This document shows positions 1-8,292 of a stretch of DNA of 64,000 nt, one piece after another. Below the pieces are notes generated by a model. It worked only from the letters and a program-made list of their open reading frames with translations, had not been told where the DNA came from and ran no database searches. A program made the position numbers and the translations under genes. How positions within the stretch are numbered: position 1 is the first letter of the stretch; each line of letters starts with the position of its first letter. This DNA is from Comamonadaceae bacterium. GTDB lineage: Bacteria > Pseudomonadota > Gammaproteobacteria > Burkholderiales > Burkholderiaceae_C. The stretch spans positions 112,294 to 176,293 of the forward strand of contig CANEXF010000006.1 in NCBI GenBank assembly GCA_947443645.1, given 5' to 3'.

Positions 1-69
1 CGAAAGTCAGAGTGATTTTTCCGTAAGTCCTATAGAGGAGTATATCAAGCCGTAAATTTATTCCGCTCG

Positions 70-861
70 ATGGATAATGAAGCTCATCCCTTCGACCTAA
101 TTGCCGATCAACAATCCATGGCCACCAAAATCCCAGTCACCGCCGCCCCGGACCAAAGGCTTCCGCGTTACCTGCAGATCAGGGACGAATTGATGCGGCG
201 TATCTGCGCCAGGGCGTGGACTGAAGGGCAGGCGCTGCCGGCAGAAGACAAGCTCGCCGCCGAGTTCGCTGTCTCGCTGGGCACGATGAGAAAGGCGATG
301 ACCGTCCTGGTCGACGACGGCATGGTCGAGCGCATACACGGCAAGGGAACCTTCATCACACGCGCTTTCGAGCGCATCTCCATGCTGCGCTTTATTGGCT
401 ACAGCCTGGCGTCGCAAAACGAAATTCCTGATTCAGCCACGCTGAAGATGCAGGTGCGCTTGGCGACAGCGCAAGCCCGAAAAAAACTGGCGCTGCCAGC
501 CGACGACAAACTGCTTTACCTGCATCGCACGCGGTCAGCCAAAGGTGAGGTCCTGCTCTCCGAGCATATTTATCTGCCCTACAAGAAATTTTCCAAGCTC
601 GAAGCCTACCTGCGCAAGAACTCGCCCGCCATGCTGTACCCCGCGTATGACGCTGTATGCGGAGTGCTGATTTCGCGCGCAGCCGATGTCCTGACCGTAT
701 GCCCGCTTCCTGCTGCCGAGACCAGACTTTTCAAGCTGGCGAAAAACACACTGGGCGTTCGAATTGAGCGCCTCATGCTGGAACACAGCGGACAAGCCAT
801 AGAGTGGCGAATTTCCTATGTCACGACCGAACGTTTTCAATACGCAGTTGAAACGCGCTAA
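70..861 (+). CDS. GntR-family (HutC/UTRA type) transcriptional regulator
   Basis: DNA-binding regulator that probably senses a small metabolite through its C-terminal domain. Residues about 32-100 form the GntR winged helix: YLQIRDELMRR, then LPAEDKLAAEF, the recognition helix GTMRKAMTVL and a wing ending HGKGTFI. Residues about 115-255 fit a UTRA effector domain. Neither the ATG at 70 nor the one at 118 has a convincing ribosome site; 118 would remove 16 non-conserved residues. It precedes the GlcG-like gene on the same strand and faces the catabolic run on the other strand, so it may control that region. The target and effector are unknown. Confidence 0.85.
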   Translation: MDNEAHPFDLIADQQSMATKIPVTAAPDQRLPRYLQIRDELMRRICARAWTEGQALPAEDKLAAEFAVSLGTMRKAMTVLVDDGMVERIHGKGTFITRAFERISMLRFIGYSLASQNEIPDSATLKMQVRLATAQARKKLALPADDKLLYLHRTRSAKGEVLLSEHIYLPYKKFSKLEAYLRKNSPAMLYPAYDAVCGVLISRAADVLTVCPLPAAETRLFKLAKNTLGVRIERLMLEHSGQAIEWRISYVTTERFQYAVETR

Positions 862-939
862 GCAAGCAACCCCAGCAAACCCGGCATTCCCGCCAGCTAA
901 AGTAAGACCCTTCCCTTTAAATATTTACGGAGTCATTCA

Positions 940-1365
940 ATGTCCTCACTGACCCTGGCGCAAGCCAACCTGATCATCACGTCAGCACTCAAGCACTCGA
1001 AAGAGCGTGGCTACCAGCCCATGGCCGTGGTGGTGCTGGACGATGCCGGTCACGTCCGCGCGCTTCAACGCGAAGATGGCGCCAGCATGTTCCGCGTGGA
1101 CGTCGCCACCGGCAAGGCCTGGGGTGCAGTGGGCATGGGCGTGAGCAGCCGCGTCCTTGGAGAGCGGGCCAAAGGCAATCCGAATTTCTTCCTCTCGCTT
1201 GCTGCCACCTCGGGAGGAAAGTTCCTGCCGCAACCAGGCGCCGTATTGATCAAAAATCCGGACGGCAAGCTGCTTGGCTCGGTTGGCGCGAGCGGCGGCA
1301 CCGGTGACGAAGATGAAGCTATTTGCGCCTACGGCGTTGAAAGCGCAGGTCTGCTTTCGAGCTGA
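940..1365 (+). CDS. GlcG/HbpS-like (DUF336) protein
   Basis: Small protein of 141 aa in the GlcG/HbpS (DUF336) family, which binds haem or small ligands and is often found beside glycolate or aromatic catabolic genes. The family is recognised from LTLAQANLIITSAL at the N-terminus, the MAVVVLDDAGHVRALQREDG strand-turn and the closing GSVGASGGTGDEDEAICAYG segment. The ATG at 940 follows a GGAG about 7 bases upstream. There is no signal peptide. It lies between the GntR gene and a strong terminator, so it ends a short plus-strand unit. Its exact role here is not evident. Confidence 0.85.
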   Translation: MSSLTLAQANLIITSALKHSKERGYQPMAVVVLDDAGHVRALQREDGASMFRVDVATGKAWGAVGMGVSSRVLGERAKGNPNFFLSLAATSGGKFLPQPGAVLIKNPDGKLLGSVGASGGTGDEDEAICAYGVESAGLLSS

Positions 1366-1384
1366 TGCGTACGCCACAGGTCTG

Positions 1385-1438
1385 AAGACCGGCAACGTGC
1401 AATACCGCCCGGTCTTGCACATGCCGGTCTTTTTTTTT
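1385..1438 (+). terminator. Rho-independent terminator after the GlcG-like gene
   Basis: A 10-bp stem (AAGACCGGCA at 1385-1394 with TGCCGGTCTT at 1422-1431) encloses a second stem (GTGCAA at 1397-1402 with TTGCAC at 1415-1420). It is followed by a run of eight or nine T on the plus strand. The orientation ends plus-strand transcription between the convergent GlcG-like and aldehyde dehydrogenase genes. Confidence 0.9.
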
Positions 1439-1456
1439 CGCAGTGCCGCGGACGGC

Positions 1457-2929
1457 TCAGGCCAGCTTCAGGTTCACGTTCTTTGTGTAGGTGAACTCCA
1501 GCAGCTCTGCAAAACATTCCTCGCGGCCAATACCGGATTGCTTCACGCCACCAAACGGCGCACCCATGAAGTGCTGGCTGGAGTTGTTGATCCATACATA
1601 ACCGGTCTGAATCCTTTTGGCTGCACGGTGTGCCGTGTTGAGATTTTGCGTCCAGATGGAACCTGTCAGACCAAAATCAACGCCATTGACCTGCTCATAC
1701 AGGGCGTCCTCGTCCTGCCACTTGAAGACTGACATGATGGGGCCAAACACCTCTTCACGCGCCAGGCGCATATGCTGCTGCATGTCCGCAAATATGGTTG
1801 CCTCGTAGAAAAAACCATCTTTCAAGGCCGGATCATCGGGTTGCTTGCCGCCGCACACCAGACGGCCGCCCTCCTCGAGGCCAGATGCTACGTAAGCCTT
1901 CACTTTCTCCAGTTGCGCACGGCTGACCAAGGAACCCATGGTCGTTTTCGGGTCGGTAGGAATGCCTGGCTTGTGGCGTTCAGGCAGCAGCCTGACCAGC
2001 TTTTCAAGAACTTCGTCGTGAATCGACGCATGCAGGAAAACACGGCTGGTTGAGCCGCAGCTCTGGCCCGACCAGGTGAAGTTCATGCCGCCAATAATGC
2101 CATTGACCAGCTTGTCCAGATCGGCATCGGGGTAGGCAATCAAGGCATTCTTGCCGCCAAGCTCCAGTAGCACCGGCTTCAAATTATCGGACGCGGTTTT
2201 CATGACCGCCTTGCCGGTGGGAACGCCGCCTATCAGGGTGACCTTGCGTACCAGCGGATGGCGACCCATGGCATCGCCGCACTCACGGCCACCACAAAGA
2301 AAATTTGCCACCCCCGGCGGAAAGATATCGCCCACGAGTTCAGCAAGTCGCAAAATGGACAAAGGCGCCTGGTCTGGCGACTTGATGACCACGGTATTGC
2401 CTGCTGCCAGCGGCGCGGCCAGTCGGGCTGCGGCGAACATAAACGGGTGGTTGTAGGCGACGATGCGGGCAATCACACCCAAAGGCTCCTGCAGGGTGTA
2501 GTTGAAGTTGCCGTCACCCATGGGAATGGTTTCACCCTTGATCTCGGTAGCCAGACCGGCAAAATAGTCCAGGCAATCGGCAGCAAAGCCGGCATCCATG
2601 GCGAGCGCGGAAACCGGATTGCCGTTGTTCAGGGAATCAAGTTGCGCGAGCGGCATGGCATGCTCGCGCAACACGGCGGCCGCCTTGCGCAGATAGCGTC
2701 CGCGCTCAAGCGGCGGGGTTGCAGCCCAGGCAGGAAAAGCCGCATGTGCGGCCTGCACAGCAGCATCCACATCGTCCGCATCGGCCACGGGCGCATGGGT
2801 AATGGCCTCGTTGTAGGTCGGATTGATGGTGTCGGCATAGACGCCGGCCTTGGGCGCACGCCAGGCGCCGCCGTAATAAAGACCGCGTTGGGTCGGCAGG
2901 ATGCCTGCAGGGATTTCATGTGCGCGCAT
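1457..2929 (-). CDS. NAD(P)-dependent aldehyde dehydrogenase
   Basis: Aldehyde dehydrogenase superfamily enzyme, 490 aa, the usual length; it oxidises an aldehyde to a carboxylate with NAD(P). The catalytic glutamate lies in LLELGGKNALI and the nucleophilic cysteine in WSGQSCGSTSRV. The cofactor-fold motif NHPFMFAAARLAAPLAAGNT and the C-terminal APFGGVKQSGIGRE signature are present. AAAGGA precedes the ATG. It is the last gene of the minus-strand run, directly after a thiamine-diphosphate enzyme. A 2-oxoacid decarboxylase followed by aldehyde oxidation is the natural reading, but the substrate cannot be told from sequence. Confidence 0.93.
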   Translation of the reverse strand: MRAHEIPAGILPTQRGLYYGGAWRAPKAGVYADTINPTYNEAITHAPVADADDVDAAVQAAHAAFPAWAATPPLERGRYLRKAAAVLREHAMPLAQLDSLNNGNPVSALAMDAGFAADCLDYFAGLATEIKGETIPMGDGNFNYTLQEPLGVIARIVAYNHPFMFAAARLAAPLAAGNTVVIKSPDQAPLSILRLAELVGDIFPPGVANFLCGGRECGDAMGRHPLVRKVTLIGGVPTGKAVMKTASDNLKPVLLELGGKNALIAYPDADLDKLVNGIIGGMNFTWSGQSCGSTSRVFLHASIHDEVLEKLVRLLPERHKPGIPTDPKTTMGSLVSRAQLEKVKAYVASGLEEGGRLVCGGKQPDDPALKDGFFYEATIFADMQQHMRLAREEVFGPIMSVFKWQDEDALYEQVNGVDFGLTGSIWTQNLNTAHRAAKRIQTGYVWINNSSQHFMGAPFGGVKQSGIGREECFAELLEFTYTKNVNLKLA

Positions 2930-2970
2930 GTCGTGGGTCCTTTGATGCTCTTGGCTTCGTGTTGCAGCTT

Positions 2971-2986
2971 CTCCCGAGAGCGGGAG
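2971..2986 (-). other. Intercistronic hairpin between TPP enzyme and aldehyde dehydrogenase genes
   Basis: CTCCCG (2971-2976), a 4-base loop and CGGGAG (2981-2986) form a perfect 6-bp GC-rich hairpin in the 67-bp gap. No T-run follows on the minus strand, so it is more likely an mRNA stability or partial attenuation element than a full terminator. Confidence 0.5.
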
Positions 2987-2996
2987 AGGAAAATGA

Positions 2997-4802
2997 TCAG
3001 TCCTTGGATCGGGTCAGGCCGGCAGTCATAGCCGCGCTGTAGCCGGTTTGCACCACCACGTCGACGACCACCGTTTCACCGCGCTTGACGGCAGCGATCG
3101 CATCGACCAGCACCTGCTCAAGTTGAGCAGCGTCCTCGACCGGGCCTATGCCGGTCAGCCCCTGGCCGCGCGCCATCATGGCCAGGTCAGGCGCCGGATC
3201 ACTGATGCGCTGGCCTATCCAGCGGTTTTCAATCGGTCGCTTGCGCTGGCGCGCCACGCGTTCCTGGTGTACTTCATCATTGAAGAAAGAGCGGTTGTTG
3301 CAGACCACCACCAGCATGGGGATGCGCGCGTTTGCAGCCGTCCAGAGTGCATTGACGCCCATCATGTAGTCACCATCGCCGATCACCGCGACAGGCAGGC
3401 GGTCGCTGCCCTTGAGGCCCAGAGCGGAGCCTATCGACATGCCAGGGCCGGAACCAATGCCGCCGCCGCCATCGTAGCCAAGAAAGTCCAGCGGGTGCTT
3501 GAAGTCCCACATCTCGCCGCTCCAGCTCAAGGGCAGGCGCATCAGGCAGACCTTCTGGTCGCCGACCGCGCGCTTCAAGGTGGCAGCGAGCGTTGACACC
3601 ATCATGTTGCTGGCGCCCGAAGCGCCAGGCACAGCTTGCACCGGCGCCACGACGGGCAGTGGACGCTTCGGTGGCGCAGGCGTCTTGCGCGCTTTGACCT
3701 GCTGGTTCAACAAGGTCACGGCCGGCTCGGGTTCGCACAACATGAAGACATCGACCGGCGGCAGGCCCTGGTGGTCCATGCTCCAGCCGTTGTGGTTGTA
3801 GTGGTCGACCGAGACCTGGATGATCTTGCTGGCCACGGGCTTGTCGCCCCAGGCCTGTTTGAGCGTGCCCGAGAGGTCCAGCCAATCAAGGCTGAGCACC
3901 ACGTCGGCTTCGCGCAAAACGGCCTGCGCATTGGACGTGAGAAAAGCGCCGCTGGGCGCCGCGTGCAGCGGGTGGTCGGTCGGGAAGGCCGCCCCCACGC
4001 GCAGGTCGGTCAGAACCTCAGCATTGAGGGTTTCAGCCAGCTGTATGCGCTCGGCCCAGGCCGCTTCGCTGCGGTTGACGCGGCCCATCAAAATTACTGG
4101 GCGACTGGCTTTGGACAGCAGTTCTGCCGCCTGCGCAACAACTGCATCCGAAGGCCTTGCCTGCGGCGGCGCGAGATAGCGTGCAGGGTCGGGAATCGCC
4201 GGCCGTTCGCTGAGCTTGGACTCCTGCAAAGCCGCATCAAAGCAGACATAAACCGGGCCCTGCGGCGCGGTGGTCGCAATCTGCCGCGCGCGCAGCAGTG
4301 CTTCCTGTGCCGAGGGAATAGACGCCGGCTGGCAGTCCCACTTGATGAAGTGGCGCACCAGCGCGGCCTGGTCCTGCGCGGTATGAATCCAGTCTATCCA
4401 TGGCCGGCGTTTGTTGGCGTCAACCGGGCCCGTGGCGCCCAGCACGATGACGGGAACGCGGTCCACCCAGGCATCGAAAATCGCCATGGAGCCGTGCATC
4501 AGCCCAACGTTGCTGTGCAGGATGGCGATCAGTGGCTTGCCGGTGACCTTGGTGTAGCCGTGCGCGATGGCCACCGCGTGCTCTTCATGCAGCACCATCA
4601 TCATCTGCGGCTTTTCATTGCCAAGGTGGTTGACGATGCTGTCATGCAGGCCGCGAAAGCTGGCACCGGGGTTCAGAAGCACGTACGGAATGTCCATCGC
4701 GCGCAGCATGTCGGCGATGGCATCGCTGGCCCATACGGTCTCTTCCGGTTCGGAAGGCTTGGGAATATCGCGGCGCACGGCGGAGCCCGAAGGAATGGTC
4801 AT
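2997..4802 (-). CDS. Thiamine-diphosphate-dependent enzyme (2-oxoacid decarboxylase / acetolactate synthase-like)
   Basis: Cytosolic ThDP enzyme of 601 aa with the three-domain layout of the acetolactate synthase, benzoylformate decarboxylase and oxalyl-CoA decarboxylase superfamily. The N-terminal Pyr domain carries the activating glutamate in LHEEHAVAIAHGYTKVTGKP. The C-terminal PP domain carries the Mg-ThDP motif, beginning VIGDGDYMMGVNALW and ending with the paired asparagines of VVCNNRSF. ATG at 4802 has GGAG upstream. With the adjacent aldehyde dehydrogenase it resembles mandelate-type or other 2-oxoacid routes (decarboxylation, then aldehyde oxidation). Absence of a regulatory subunit gene argues against ilvB. 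The substrate is unknown. Confidence 0.85.
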   Translation of the reverse strand: MTIPSGSAVRRDIPKPSEPEETVWASDAIADMLRAMDIPYVLLNPGASFRGLHDSIVNHLGNEKPQMMMVLHEEHAVAIAHGYTKVTGKPLIAILHSNVGLMHGSMAIFDAWVDRVPVIVLGATGPVDANKRRPWIDWIHTAQDQAALVRHFIKWDCQPASIPSAQEALLRARQIATTAPQGPVYVCFDAALQESKLSERPAIPDPARYLAPPQARPSDAVVAQAAELLSKASRPVILMGRVNRSEAAWAERIQLAETLNAEVLTDLRVGAAFPTDHPLHAAPSGAFLTSNAQAVLREADVVLSLDWLDLSGTLKQAWGDKPVASKIIQVSVDHYNHNGWSMDHQGLPPVDVFMLCEPEPAVTLLNQQVKARKTPAPPKRPLPVVAPVQAVPGASGASNMMVSTLAATLKRAVGDQKVCLMRLPLSWSGEMWDFKHPLDFLGYDGGGGIGSGPGMSIGSALGLKGSDRLPVAVIGDGDYMMGVNALWTAANARIPMLVVVCNNRSFFNDEVHQERVARQRKRPIENRWIGQRISDPAPDLAMMARGQGLTGIGPVEDAAQLEQVLVDAIAAVKRGETVVVDVVVQTGYSAAMTAGLTRSKD

Positions 4803-4834
4803 GAAATCTCCAGATTAAAAAATAAGTCGGCTGA

Positions 4835-5821
4835 TTATTCGGGCTTGATATTGGCGGCCTTGATCACTTCGGCCCAGCGTTTTTGGTCTGTCGCCATCAG
4901 CTTGGTGAATTCGGCCGGCGTGCTGGTTTCGGCATAAATGCCTTGCTCTGCCAGCTTGCCTTGCACATCCGGCAAGGCCAAGGATCGGCGCAGCTCGGCA
5001 TTGAGTTTATTGATGATGGCGGGCGGGGTTTTCGCTGGCGCGATCATGCCTATCCAGATGTCGCTTTCGTAGTTCGGAACCGTCTCTGCAATGGTCGGCA
5101 CGTTAGGCAGTAGCTCGAGCCGCTTGGTGCCGGTAGTGCCCAGGGCGCGCAGCTTGCCGCTGCGAATGTGCGGCAGCGCCGAGTTGATAGGGCAAAACAT
5201 CACATCAACCGTAGCACCCAGGACGTCCACCAAGGCCGGCGCCGAGCCCTTGTAAGGGATGTGCGCGAACTTTGTCGCGGTCATGGACTTGAAGACCTCG
5301 GCGGCCATATGCTGTGGACTGCCGGAGCCGGCGGATGCATAAGAAAACTTATCCGGGCTGGCCTTGGCCAGGGCAATCAGCTCTGCCACCGTGGTGGCCG
5401 TCACCTTGGGCGACACCACCAGAACCATGGGCACCCGCCCCAACATCGAAATACCTTGCAAGTCCTTGAGCACGTCAAAAGGCAGCTTGGGATAAAGCAC
5501 CGGGTTGACGGCCACCGTCTGGTTGGGTGCGATTGCGATGGTGTAGCCATCACCCTCGGCCTTGGCCATGAAGTCGGTCGCAATATTGCCTGCAGCGCCT
5601 GGTTTGTTGTCAACGATGACGGGTTGGCCAAAGGCTTCAGCCATCTTCTGGCCCAGCACCCGGGCAAGCACATCGTTGGAGCCACCCGGCGGCAAGGGCA
5701 CCACAATGCGGATGGGCTTGACCGGGTAGTCCTGGGCGTGAGAAAAAGGAAGAGCCAACGGGCTCACCGTGGCAATCACTGCGCAGGCGGTTGCCAGCCA
5801 TGCTTGGCGATCAAATATCAT
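4835..5821 (-). CDS. Bug/TctC-family periplasmic solute-binding protein
   Basis: Tripartite tricarboxylate transporter receptor of the Bug family, 328 aa. The start at 5821 has AAGGAG close upstream and gives a classical signal peptide (ATACAVIATVSPLALPFSHA region). An earlier ATG at 5881 would only add 20 unrelated residues. Mature motifs are YPVKPIRIVVPLPPGGSND, then VIVDNKPGAAGNIATD, and YASAGSGSPQHMAAE. These proteins bind carboxylates, often aromatic acids or 2-oxoacids. It sits between the citrate-synthase-like and ThDP genes, so its ligand probably belongs to that pathway. No TctA/TctB membrane partner is in the window. Confidence 0.92.
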   Translation of the reverse strand: MIFDRQAWLATACAVIATVSPLALPFSHAQDYPVKPIRIVVPLPPGGSNDVLARVLGQKMAEAFGQPVIVDNKPGAAGNIATDFMAKAEGDGYTIAIAPNQTVAVNPVLYPKLPFDVLKDLQGISMLGRVPMVLVVSPKVTATTVAELIALAKASPDKFSYASAGSGSPQHMAAEVFKSMTATKFAHIPYKGSAPALVDVLGATVDVMFCPINSALPHIRSGKLRALGTTGTKRLELLPNVPTIAETVPNYESDIWIGMIAPAKTPPAIINKLNAELRRSLALPDVQGKLAEQGIYAETSTPAEFTKLMATDQKRWAEVIKAANIKPE

Positions 5822-5947
5822 TTTTTGTCTCCTTGAATTGTGCGCAAACGCCGTCCATCGTAGTGATGGTTTTCCAATCAATCAATCTTGAACTTTGAAT
5901 CAATGTGGCCGATTTCGCCGACTGTGCATTCACGGTTTAGAAGGCCC

Positions 5948-7231
5948 TCAGCTGGACCGGAACGAATCTGCCTGGACGAACTTGGCGCGCGGGCGCAGCA
6001 AGGAGCCCGCCAGACGCTGCTCCTGTATGTGGGCTATCCATCCGGCCAGGCGCCCGAGCGCGAACAGGGCTGCCGGTACTTGACGAGGCAGGCCCATGGC
6101 ACGCGCCAGCACGACTACCGCGAGCTCCTGCCTTGGATGCAGGCCAACACTGGCGCGCATCTCGTCAATAAAGCCAAATACCGCCCTGGCTGGGCGACTT
6201 TGACTCTGCCGGTTTCGCGCGATGTCAAGCAACTGTGCAGCGCGTGGATCACCGCCAGGGTACAGCGGGTGATCAAAGCCCGGGACGCTCTGCCCCTTGG
6301 AATGCAGCTGCCAGGCGCGTTTGACGAGCGCGGCCCTTGTGGCAGATTTACCCAGAAAATCATCTACCCGCTCATACATGCGACCTACGTCAGTACCAGA
6401 AGTGGCGCACAGCGCAGCCGCAAGGCAACTGTGCAAACTGCCCCCGGCAGACGCCACCACGCGGGCGCTGAGCGTGCCGGGGGGCAGCTCATGATCTGCC
6501 ATCAAGATCAGGATGGCATTGAGGGCATCGCTGTTCTCACTTGTCGACGGGATAGCCAGAGCCTGCATGAGGCCGTCCACCAAGGATTCGCCCTGGCGCA
6601 TGGGACGGTACTGCTGTGCAGCCCCAACAAAGCCGCAGCAGGCCACCACTGTCTGCATGATCTCGCGCGATGCCGGCAACATTGCTTTTGGTGACTGCGA
6701 ATTTTTCGCCGCCCCGCCGCGCATGCCCTGAAGCAACACAAGCAGTGCGAACGACTCCAGGACGTTGTTGCGAACGTGTACAGAAGTCAGCGCGTGGCCA
6801 AGCCTCACAAGTGCCGACGAGGGACTTTGAACAGGCCATGAAGACCCGGATGGCGTCAACGCACAGCCCCAGAGCAGCTCGGCCACCGCCTCAAATGACG
6901 CACCCGATCTGACCAGGTCAGCGGCCAGGTGACCACGGTAACGCGGTCCCTGGCTGGTTATTTCCGTGATGGACGTGGGGAAGATTGGCTCTCCCCAGTT
7001 CATGGCGGAAGCAGCCACTGCACCATGGCCAGACCGGGCATGCGAACGCATCGCCAATCTTTTGAGATCGTCCCGCAGGTAAAGCTTGTCCCTCAACCCC
7101 GGTTGGGAAATGCTATTTATCCAGCCACGGCTGACGTAGGCATAAAGCGTCTGCAACTTGACGTTGAGGATGGCCATGGCTTCTCTGGACGAAGCGTAGT
7201 CGGTGTGCAGCCGCTTATCGAGTTTTTCCAT
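5948..7231 (-). CDS. Citrate-synthase-family protein with N-terminal HTH
   Basis: A 427-aa protein. Residues about 10-60 look like a MerR/excisionase-type helix-turn-helix (SSREAMAILNVKLQTLYAYV). Residues about 80-415 look like citrate synthase. The two active-site histidine regions are recognisable: MADHELPPGTLSARVVAS and PGFDHPLYPGGDPRA. Where citrate synthases have the catalytic aspartate (PN-x-DF), this protein has PRQELAVVVLARAMGLP, putting Glu at that site. The C-terminal FALGRLAGWIAHIQEQR and LLRPRAKF match the family. The ribosome site is weak. It could be a 2-methylcitrate or citrate-type Claisen enzyme, a lyase, or a ligand-sensing regulator. Confidence 0.82.
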   Translation of the reverse strand: MEKLDKRLHTDYASSREAMAILNVKLQTLYAYVSRGWINSISQPGLRDKLYLRDDLKRLAMRSHARSGHGAVAASAMNWGEPIFPTSITEITSQGPRYRGHLAADLVRSGASFEAVAELLWGCALTPSGSSWPVQSPSSALVRLGHALTSVHVRNNVLESFALLVLLQGMRGGAAKNSQSPKAMLPASREIMQTVVACCGFVGAAQQYRPMRQGESLVDGLMQALAIPSTSENSDALNAILILMADHELPPGTLSARVVASAGGSLHSCLAAALCATSGTDVGRMYERVDDFLGKSATRAALVKRAWQLHSKGQSVPGFDHPLYPGGDPRAAQLLDIARNRQSQSRPARAVFGFIDEMRASVGLHPRQELAVVVLARAMGLPRQVPAALFALGRLAGWIAHIQEQRLAGSLLRPRAKFVQADSFRSS

Positions 7232-7290
7232 GAGGGTAGGCGCCCAATCGGCAGGTTATCCATATGCAGCCAAAGCGGCCAACCCGCAAC

Positions 7291-8256
7291 TCAGCGCATG
7301 ACAATGATGAAGATACCGAGCAAGGTCAAGATACCACCGAGGATGGTGGTGAGCGTCATGTCATCTTGTTTTTTCAAAAACAAATAACTCAGCGGAAAAA
7401 TCAGAATAGGCGTGCACAAGGTCATCAGGGTGGCAACCGTGAGGGGGATGTAACGCATGGATCCAATCACACAGATCTGACCCGATATATTGCACAGCCC
7501 TACCAGCGCAAACAAATAACAACCGCTGCGATTCGACGAACGCAGGCGTGCCACAAGACCGCGCTTGTCGGCGGTAAACATCAGGTGCAGCGCCAACCCA
7601 CACAAGGCCCCCACCAGCGCGCCAAGCACCGGTTCATTCCAGCTGCGCACAGCTGCACCGCGCAACACGTTGCCCACGGCATAGGCCAGCGAACTACCCA
7701 AACCAAGCAAGAGGGCCGAACGAAGAACCCGCTCCTTCATGGTCAAGAGTCCAGGCGGCTGAGCAGCCGTCTGATAAGGGACTGCGCCGTCGCCGCTTTG
7801 GCCTTTGGCCAAGGATCCAGGTTTGTAGCTGACCAGCATCAAACCACCAACGGTCATGAAAATAGCCAGAACAGCCCACCAGCTCAAACCTTCGCCCAGC
7901 AGCACCCAGGCCATCAGCGCCGTAAAAATCGGACTGCTTACCTGAAACAAACTGGCCTTGGCCGGACCGAAACGCACGACGGATTCAAAGAAAAACCAGC
8001 GCCCCAGATAGGTCGCAAAGGCGCCCGCAGCGGCAAACAGAAGAAGCGCGTTGATGTTCCATGTCAATGCCTCATCACGCCAGGCCAGCTGCAGCGCAAA
8101 CGCCACCGCAGAAACCACGATGTTGGCCAGTGTCGCCACAAAAAAACCGACACCAATGTGAATCCGGCTGGATGCCACTTTGGTAAACATGATCGCCGCA
8201 GTAAAAAACAGCAAGGACGCAACGGCCAGCAGATGGCCCAGCAGCGCGTCAGACAT
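7291..8256 (-). CDS. EamA/DMT-family transporter
   Basis: Inner-membrane protein of 321 aa with about ten hydrophobic helices in two EamA repeats (roughly residues 5-145 and 180-318), the architecture of drug/metabolite exporters. Visible helices include LLGHLLAVASLLFFTAAIMF, ANIVVSAVAFAL and the C-terminal TILGGILTLLGIFIIVM. AAGG lies about 7 bases before the ATG. It sits between the decarboxylase-like gene and the citrate-synthase-like gene in the minus-strand run, so it may move a pathway substrate or product. Family assignment is secure and substrate is not. Confidence 0.88.
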   Translation of the reverse strand: MSDALLGHLLAVASLLFFTAAIMFTKVASSRIHIGVGFFVATLANIVVSAVAFALQLAWRDEALTWNINALLLFAAAGAFATYLGRWFFFESVVRFGPAKASLFQVSSPIFTALMAWVLLGEGLSWWAVLAIFMTVGGLMLVSYKPGSLAKGQSGDGAVPYQTAAQPPGLLTMKERVLRSALLLGLGSSLAYAVGNVLRGAAVRSWNEPVLGALVGALCGLALHLMFTADKRGLVARLRSSNRSGCYLFALVGLCNISGQICVIGSMRYIPLTVATLMTLCTPILIFPLSYLFLKKQDDMTLTTILGGILTLLGIFIIVMR

Positions 8257-8292
8257 CTCGACCTTCAGTCGCTTGCCGGCAGCAAACGCGAA

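Noticed and set aside
3636..4937. 433-aa plus-strand frame over the ThDP enzyme gene
   Set aside because: Shadow of the minus-strand ThDP gene; no motifs and unnatural composition.
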